64,000 nt of DNA from Bacteroidia bacterium (GTDB taxonomy: Bacteria > Bacteroidota > Bacteroidia > Cytophagales > Cyclobacteriaceae). Position numbers and translations under genes: made by a program. This document shows, piece after piece, positions 59,241 to 64,000 of the stretch. The DNA is taken from assembly GCA_030432655.1 (NCBI GenBank), contig JAUILA010000005.1, positions 62,001 to 126,000 on the forward strand. The letters run 5' to 3'. Within the stretch, counting starts at the first letter, position 1; the number at the start of each line of letters is the position of its first letter. Under the pieces are notes generated by a model. That model did no database searches, was not told the origin of the DNA, and was given only the letters and a program-made list of their open reading frames with translations.

Positions 59241-61217
59241 ATGATTATTTTGTTTCTTTGCGCCATGTTTATGCCTATGCCACGTCTTTTACGCTGGAAT
59301 ATGTGGCTGGTGTTGGTATTTATGATACCATACCTGGCTGTTGCGCAGGAAGAATACCACTACACCGGCCCGCTGACTATCGGTACATACCAGGGGACTG
59401 CTGACTTTTACTATTTTCAGTCCGCTCAGGATTCATTGCTGGACGGGTCATTCCGGTTTAAAAGTCTTGATGCGGCTGATTTGTTAACAGAAAAGAGCGA
59501 CCTTCTTTCTGTCTCAGGCCAATTTTCGGAGGATGTTCCGGTCGGACTATGGAAAATTCAATTCGGAAACTTTGAGCCGGGCGGAGAGACCTCAATAGTC
59601 AATAATCATTACCAGATTGACCTCACCGGCACCCAGTCATTTGCAGAAGGCCGCCTTTCAAATGGTAAACCAGACGGGCAGTGGATATTGAAAAAGGAAC
59701 GAATTGAAAGCTCATCAGTGGCCGAAGTATTGTTCAATAGTTCCATTTATTTCCAGGGAGGAATACCTCAACAAAACTTCCGGATCGAAAATGAACAAAT
59801 GACCCTGGTAGGCAGGTTCTTGCGAGATGGTCTGGCCCATGATCAATGGGAATTATACGGAATTGAACGTGCGGGTCCGATCGAGCGCTGGCAATTTGAG
59901 GAAGGCCGGCTGAAACAACTGATTATCATGAACCCTGAGAGGGTAAGTGTGTATCCAATTTTCCCACAAAAACCTGAGCAATCCACGATCATCCGCATGG
60001 ATGAGCGATTCATGGAACTGGTACGCCTTAATCAAATGATGGCGAGGCCTGCAGACTCCCTGCAGACCAGTGAAGTGTATACAATGCTGAGGGAGAATGC
60101 TGATTACTATCGGGAAATGGAATTAATATTCTCCGAAATAAGCTCAACTGCCTTTGCAGCCGATTTCAGGGTGCAAGTCCCGTATTTCGCCATCAATAAC
60201 GATGAGCAGCTTCAACTTGATTCAGCCATTGCGCTTACTGAAAAGTCACTGCAGCGAATACGTATGCTGGAAAATTCGCAATTGCAGCTTATGAAGCTGG
60301 CAAACAAAGACGTCATGTTCCTGGCCAGCGTGATGGACAGTATCAATCACAAATACATAGTACCATTAAATAAGCTGACGGATTATGAACAGGCAAATAT
60401 CCTGGAGTTTACGGATCGCAGGGAACTAACCGAATTCCTTGGATTGGCTGCTGATTCCGGAAAACCATTAACGATCAGTATCGCTATGGACAATGAGGTA
60501 CAAACCTTTACCGGCCCAACCAGCACCTATCAACCTGAGCCGGTCACCAGCATGACACCCGCCCTAAAAATTGCCCATAATTCATTTCTGAGCCTGGACT
60601 CGATCGGTAAAATACTGGAGCAAAAGCTTACGCAACGACAAAGGGAACAAAAACTGGCCATCCTGGAAGAACAACTTGTGGTCACGGTTAACGAGTTAAG
60701 TATTCAGGCCGATTCTTTATCCGCAGAAGCTCCGAATGATATCGCGCGAGCGATCCGTGAAACAGAGGCACGGGCCCAGCAATATTTACGTGAATATTCA
60801 AATGGCGACAATTCAGGAAATAAGACACGGCAGGCGCAGGCATTAATCACATGCTTTGAACAAATGAGCGAATTATCTCTGTTGTTATCCGGTCAGCCGG
60901 CGCAATGGGCTGAGATTCAGGAAGCATATACCGACCAGGTTTGGAATCCATTTACTGCCACGGTGATGGAAGAAGAGATCAAAAAGCACATACTGACGGC
61001 ATACAGGAGCGTTCTGATGCCGTACATACTGCAGTCGATCGAATCTGGCCTTACGTGTGATAATACGCAGCAGTGGGTAATCCTGCTGGAAAAAGTGCAC
61101 CTGCGCATGAATGAAATGGTCACGGAAGATACCAAACGGCTTGAACGTAAACTGAAGCGGGAGCGGGATCCGGAAGTCGTCCTGGAATTAATTGGAATAC
61201 AAAATTCGCGTCAATAA
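59241..61217 (+). CDS. envelope protein with MORN-2-like repeats and coiled coils
   Basis: A 658-residue exported protein; start at 59241 after an A-rich leader, although the in-frame ATG at 59277 gives the neater signal peptide (PRLLRWNMWLVLVFMIPYLA, cleavage after VAQ). The N-terminal third has three degenerate MORN-2-type units (GQFSEDVPVGLWKIQFG, GRLSNGKPDGQWILKKE, GRFLRDGLAHDQWELYG); the rest is largely helical with coiled-coil stretches (QREQKLAILEEQLVVTVNEL, AIRETEARAQQYLREY). No family recognised. It is 9 bp upstream of a DUF2490 gene and followed by a MORN protein, so the three likely assemble in the envelope. Confidence 0.78.
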   Translation: MIILFLCAMFMPMPRLLRWNMWLVLVFMIPYLAVAQEEYHYTGPLTIGTYQGTADFYYFQSAQDSLLDGSFRFKSLDAADLLTEKSDLLSVSGQFSEDVPVGLWKIQFGNFEPGGETSIVNNHYQIDLTGTQSFAEGRLSNGKPDGQWILKKERIESSSVAEVLFNSSIYFQGGIPQQNFRIENEQMTLVGRFLRDGLAHDQWELYGIERAGPIERWQFEEGRLKQLIIMNPERVSVYPIFPQKPEQSTIIRMDERFMELVRLNQMMARPADSLQTSEVYTMLRENADYYREMELIFSEISSTAFAADFRVQVPYFAINNDEQLQLDSAIALTEKSLQRIRMLENSQLQLMKLANKDVMFLASVMDSINHKYIVPLNKLTDYEQANILEFTDRRELTEFLGLAADSGKPLTISIAMDNEVQTFTGPTSTYQPEPVTSMTPALKIAHNSFLSLDSIGKILEQKLTQRQREQKLAILEEQLVVTVNELSIQADSLSAEAPNDIARAIRETEARAQQYLREYSNGDNSGNKTRQAQALITCFEQMSELSLLLSGQPAQWAEIQEAYTDQVWNPFTATVMEEEIKKHILTAYRSVLMPYILQSIESGLTCDNTQQWVILLEKVHLRMNEMVTEDTKRLERKLKRERDPEVVLELIGIQNSRQ

Positions 61218-61226
61218 AAAGAGCTG

Positions 61227-62036
61227 ATGAAATATACGCTATTTGTTTCTGTCTTTTTGTTAATGACCTGCCTGCACAACCCTGCACACGCCCAGGAACG
61301 CCCGGAAGAATCCCAGCTGGAAGATCCGGTAAGCCTGTTATGGATAAATACCTATGGCAATATCCGGTTATCTAACCGTCTTTTCTGGATCGCACAGACC
61401 CATTTCAGATTCCAGGAGACCGAAACCACCCCATTCGCCGGCCAGATTGCCCAGATTTATAACCGGCACGCTATCAGCTACCTTTTTTCCAAAAGTTTCG
61501 TGGCCAGTTTCGGGGGTGTTCTGAGGGTAAACTTTAATACAAGTACGGCCGAGACCGACAAGAATGCAGTGCCTGAATGGAGGATATGGCATCAGTATAA
61601 GTTTGCAATGCCTGTTTCAAGGGTGATGATCTACCACAGGATCCGGATTGAACACCGATGGTCCAAGGGATTTGATGATGACAGCGAATATATATTCAGG
61701 AACCGTTGGCGTTATATGGTTCGGGTCAGGGTTCCATTGAACAAACCCAAACTTGGCCCTCAGACGCTGTATGTCGGTCCTGAAGCAGAACTTATCATGC
61801 AAAGCGGCAAGGCAGTAGTCGACAGTCCAATGGAGGATTTGCGACTGCATACTTCTTTTGGCTATATTCTGAATCCAAGGCTTACCCTGGCGAGCGGGGT
61901 AATGTATTCGATCGGACAGGAATTAGAAGATGGTGCCTATTACAAACAAAAATGGACCCTTCGTTTTCATGTTTATTTTTCTCCCGATCTCAGACAGGTC
62001 AAATACAAATTACCAGCGATTCACATGAATGAATAA
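61227..62036 (+). CDS. DUF2490 outer-membrane protein
   Basis: A 269-residue protein with signal peptide (KYTLFVSVFLLMTCLHNPAHA) and the DUF2490 pattern: WINTYGNIRLSNRLFWIAQT, WRIWHQYKFAMP, YHRIRIEHRWSKGFDDDSEY, FRNRWRYMVRVRVPLN and RLTLASGVMYSIGQELE. Predicted outer-membrane barrel of unknown function. Middle gene of the three-gene envelope unit; 9 bp after the previous gene and 3 bp before the next. Confidence 0.88.
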   Translation: MKYTLFVSVFLLMTCLHNPAHAQERPEESQLEDPVSLLWINTYGNIRLSNRLFWIAQTHFRFQETETTPFAGQIAQIYNRHAISYLFSKSFVASFGGVLRVNFNTSTAETDKNAVPEWRIWHQYKFAMPVSRVMIYHRIRIEHRWSKGFDDDSEYIFRNRWRYMVRVRVPLNKPKLGPQTLYVGPEAELIMQSGKAVVDSPMEDLRLHTSFGYILNPRLTLASGVMYSIGQELEDGAYYKQKWTLRFHVYFSPDLRQVKYKLPAIHMNE

Positions 62037-62039
62037 CGC

Positions 62040-62906
62040 ATGAACCTTAAGAAAAGACTACTTATACCTTATGCCATTCTTGCAGGAACAATAGCGCTTA
62101 TCGTTTTTCTTGTAGTGCGTAACCAGCAGCTGGAGAATGAACTCTCAGGACTTGATGAAGAATTGACTCGTGCCAGGCAAAAGCTGGAAGGTAATCAAAC
62201 GATCCGGACATCTGACAGCTTGTTGATACAGGGAAGATATGCAGACGCTTTGGAAGCGTATCAGTCCGATCTGGCAAATTCGGAATCCGGCCGTCAGCAA
62301 GAAATTGAATTCAGAATTAACCTCGCCCAACGATTGCTTTATTTCAGGAATCAAACCAGAATGGCCCTTGATTCGCTGGAAGAGAATTATGCCGTGGAAG
62401 ACACCACAGAAAACAAGGCATTTGCCACCCCTGAAGAACTACGGCAATATGATTCACTTCTTTTTGCGCTGGAGCGCTCGAATGTTCAGCTGGACCTGCT
62501 CCGTCGCCAGCTGGAGCAAAAATCGTCCGGCACATACCTTACCATCAAAAGCAGCAAGGGCAATACCATGCATTATGTAGGTGAGGTAAAGAACGGAAAA
62601 GCCCATGGCCAGGGAATTGCCATTCTCAATACAGGCAGCCGGTATGTAGGAGAATGGAAGGACAACATGCGTCACGGACAAGGCGCCTTTTACTGGCCTG
62701 ATGGCGAGCACTATAATGGAAGCTACGTCAATGACCGCAGATCCGGGAAAGGCAGCTATTTCTGGCCAAGCGGAGAGAAATTTACCGGGGAGTGGGAGAA
62801 TGATCAGCGCAACGGACAGGGTACCTTCTACGGACCCGAAGGTGATGTAGTCGCGAAGGGAATGTGGAAAAATGACGAATTAGTGGAAGTAGAGGATGAA
62901 GGATAG
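62040..62906 (+). CDS. membrane-anchored MORN-repeat protein
   Basis: A 288-residue protein with an N-terminal membrane helix (LLIPYAILAGTIALIVFLVV, about 6-25), a coiled coil (QQLENELSGLDEELTRARQK), a helical middle, and four to five MORN repeats near the C-terminus (YVGEVKNGKAHGQG, YVGEWKDNMRHGQG, YNGSYVNDRRSGKG, FTGEWENDQRNGQG). MORN repeats are lipid- or protein-binding beta-hairpins. Inner-membrane anchored facing the periplasm is plausible. Last gene of the trio; it converges with the ThuA gene. Confidence 0.85.
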   Translation: MNLKKRLLIPYAILAGTIALIVFLVVRNQQLENELSGLDEELTRARQKLEGNQTIRTSDSLLIQGRYADALEAYQSDLANSESGRQQEIEFRINLAQRLLYFRNQTRMALDSLEENYAVEDTTENKAFATPEELRQYDSLLFALERSNVQLDLLRRQLEQKSSGTYLTIKSSKGNTMHYVGEVKNGKAHGQGIAILNTGSRYVGEWKDNMRHGQGAFYWPDGEHYNGSYVNDRRSGKGSYFWPSGEKFTGEWENDQRNGQGTFYGPEGDVVAKGMWKNDELVEVEDEG

Positions 62907-62932
62907 TTCAGGTAATATCCTGCTCTTCTGAC

Positions 62933-63967
62933 TTATTTATCCCATGACCGGCTGCTCGTCTTGCTTTGGGAAGGAAAATCATCAGGAACTTCCTGGGTAA
63001 CGTTACCCGTGGCTGCCCATTCAGCGCCACGAAGAAAAGTGGTAATAAATCCGACCCCTTCCATTGAATAGTCCATATGCCCCAATATGGTATGAAAGAT
63101 TCTCCCTTCACCATAGTCAATGGTAAAAAGTACCGGTTCATTCATTCCTGTACCTTTTTCGTTGGCGTTCCAGGGTGGCGCATTCTTTTCAGTATCGGCA
63201 TAGGACGTTGCAAGAATCGTCATGTTTTCTGCCGGTCCGCATAGTTTTTCGTATAACTCGTCTTTGACATGTAACCATTTCGCAGGTAAATCTTTCATGA
63301 TCGGGTGATCGGAGTCCCTCGTTTCAATGACATATTCGTACTGTTTCCCGTGTGAACCGCATCCGCCTGCCGGCACATCGTTAACCAGGTTGCCCTGGTC
63401 GTCCAGGTGTGCGAAGGTACCGCTCTCAGCATTCCGGCCGCCCCAGCCACCTAAACCAATCATTTTATTGTATTCCTGCCAGTCTCCCCAGGAATTGTCC
63501 GCCGCATGCACCACAACCATTCCACCGCCATTCGCCATATATTCTTCAAAATCCTTCCGGGTTTCCTCAGGCCAGGAAGAAGCCTGCCAGCCCATGTTAT
63601 TGATCACCACATCATACTGACTGAAATCAGGATGATAATCCGGGTCCGGCCTTGGTTCATCTACCATGGTGGTCTGCTGCCCGTTTTCCAGCGGGTACAT
63701 CGTCAACAGCTCCCGGATATCATCCACACCCTCTACCTTATCATGATGAGGTCCCTGCCAGGTATACGCTGTTCGGATAATATCCACCTCAAACAATCCC
63801 GAATTCTCCAGGTAATCCTTCATCATCATAGTGGTTTTGGGCCAAACGCCGTGGTTATTCTCCCCGTCAATAATAAGCGCCCTGAGCTTTGTGTTTTGAC
63901 TAAAGATATTTTGGTTGGTCAGTAACAGGAACGCACCAACCGCAAGAAGCCTTATCAGTATTTTCAT
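62933..63967 (-). CDS. secreted ThuA-domain protein
   Basis: A 344-residue protein with signal peptide (KILIRLLAVGAFLLLTNQNIF) and a ThuA/trehalose-utilisation domain (glutamine-amidotransferase-like fold): LRALIIDGENNHGVWPKT, DVVINNMGWQASSWPEE, GGGMVVVHAADNSWGDW and IFHTILGHMDYSMEG. ThuA-like proteins occur widely in Bacteroidota sugar loci, often with PmoA-like or isomerase genes; the biochemical role is not settled. Starts 63967, close to the window end; the upstream control region is not fully visible. Confidence 0.88.
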   Translation of the reverse strand: MKILIRLLAVGAFLLLTNQNIFSQNTKLRALIIDGENNHGVWPKTTMMMKDYLENSGLFEVDIIRTAYTWQGPHHDKVEGVDDIRELLTMYPLENGQQTTMVDEPRPDPDYHPDFSQYDVVINNMGWQASSWPEETRKDFEEYMANGGGMVVVHAADNSWGDWQEYNKMIGLGGWGGRNAESGTFAHLDDQGNLVNDVPAGGCGSHGKQYEYVIETRDSDHPIMKDLPAKWLHVKDELYEKLCGPAENMTILATSYADTEKNAPPWNANEKGTGMNEPVLFTIDYGEGRIFHTILGHMDYSMEGVGFITTFLRGAEWAATGNVTQEVPDDFPSQSKTSSRSWDK

Positions 63968-64000
63968 GTTTATAAAATTAAGGACTTCAATTTAAAAAAG

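Noticed and set aside
1-64000. tRNA, rRNA, CRISPR arrays, insertion sequences or prophage
   Set aside because: No cloverleaf-like sequence, regular repeat-spacer array, transposase, integrase or phage structural gene was recognised on either strand.

Overview
The window looks like chromosomal DNA of a Bacteroidota, probably a free-living Cytophagia-like or related marine/soil lineage. Evidence: TonB-dependent receptors with carboxypeptidase-regulatory N-termini, an ECF sigma/FecR pair, many DUFs typical of the phylum (DUF4374, DUF3570, DUF4266, DUF2490, PmoA/DUF6807), promoters with the Bacteroidota -7 element TAnnTTTG, A-rich leaders instead of Shine-Dalgarno sequences, and moderate GC (mid-40s by eye). 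The genus cannot be fixed from sequence alone. No rRNA, tRNA, CRISPR array, transposase or phage gene was seen.

Layout. 1-1945: 3' part of a TsdA-like cytochrome c followed by two exported DsrE-family proteins (sulfur-compound redox). 1963-6847: a small repeat protein, a Rossmann protein, a histidine kinase/response regulator pair and a DUF2461 protein. 6844-8648: two convergent exported TIM-barrel sugar isomerase-like proteins. 9171-15796: a glucuronate locus with GH67 alpha-glucuronidase, SDR oxidoreductase, mannonate dehydratase, a LacI-type regulator and a PmoA-family protein. 15850-18622: agmatine-to-putrescine genes plus an M90-like peptidase. 18603-21863: small envelope proteins, a membrane class III nucleotide cyclase and an MBL hydrolase. 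21980-26790: an iron/siderophore uptake operon (TonB receptor, DUF4374, PepSY).

27910-37354 is the most unusual block: a tightly packed four-gene operon encoding an unknown 217-residue protein, a fusion of a trypsin-like and a subtilisin-like protease, an M19-type dipeptidase and a 1385-residue multi-pass membrane protein with a cytoplasmic ATPase-like domain that seems to lack a normal Walker A. It resembles a signal-triggered proteolytic pathway, but no function is known to me.

37385-40612 is a two-enzyme esterase fusion (SGNH acetylesterase plus CE15 glucuronoyl esterase). It carries the same CAATCGATTG operator as the glucuronate locus 27 kb away, so these genes probably form one glucuronoxylan regulon. 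40770-43546: thioredoxin-like, ApbE, DUF4266 and DUF3570. 43650-49581: ECF sigma, FecR, a secretin/TonB short-N-terminal (STN) domain protein with about a dozen QLAGV repeats, and a TonB receptor without its own STN domain, i.e. a split FecIRA-like surface-signalling system.

49787-53630: assorted minus-strand envelope and regulatory genes. 53792-58229: an alpha/beta-hydrolase/pseudo-cyclase/AraC fusion regulator. Two promoters downstream of it (before 55636 and before 58229) share an identical architecture of three half-sites at helical spacing, the best candidate regulatory discovery here. 59241-62906: an envelope trio with MORN-type repeats and a DUF2490 barrel. 62933-63967: a ThuA-domain protein.
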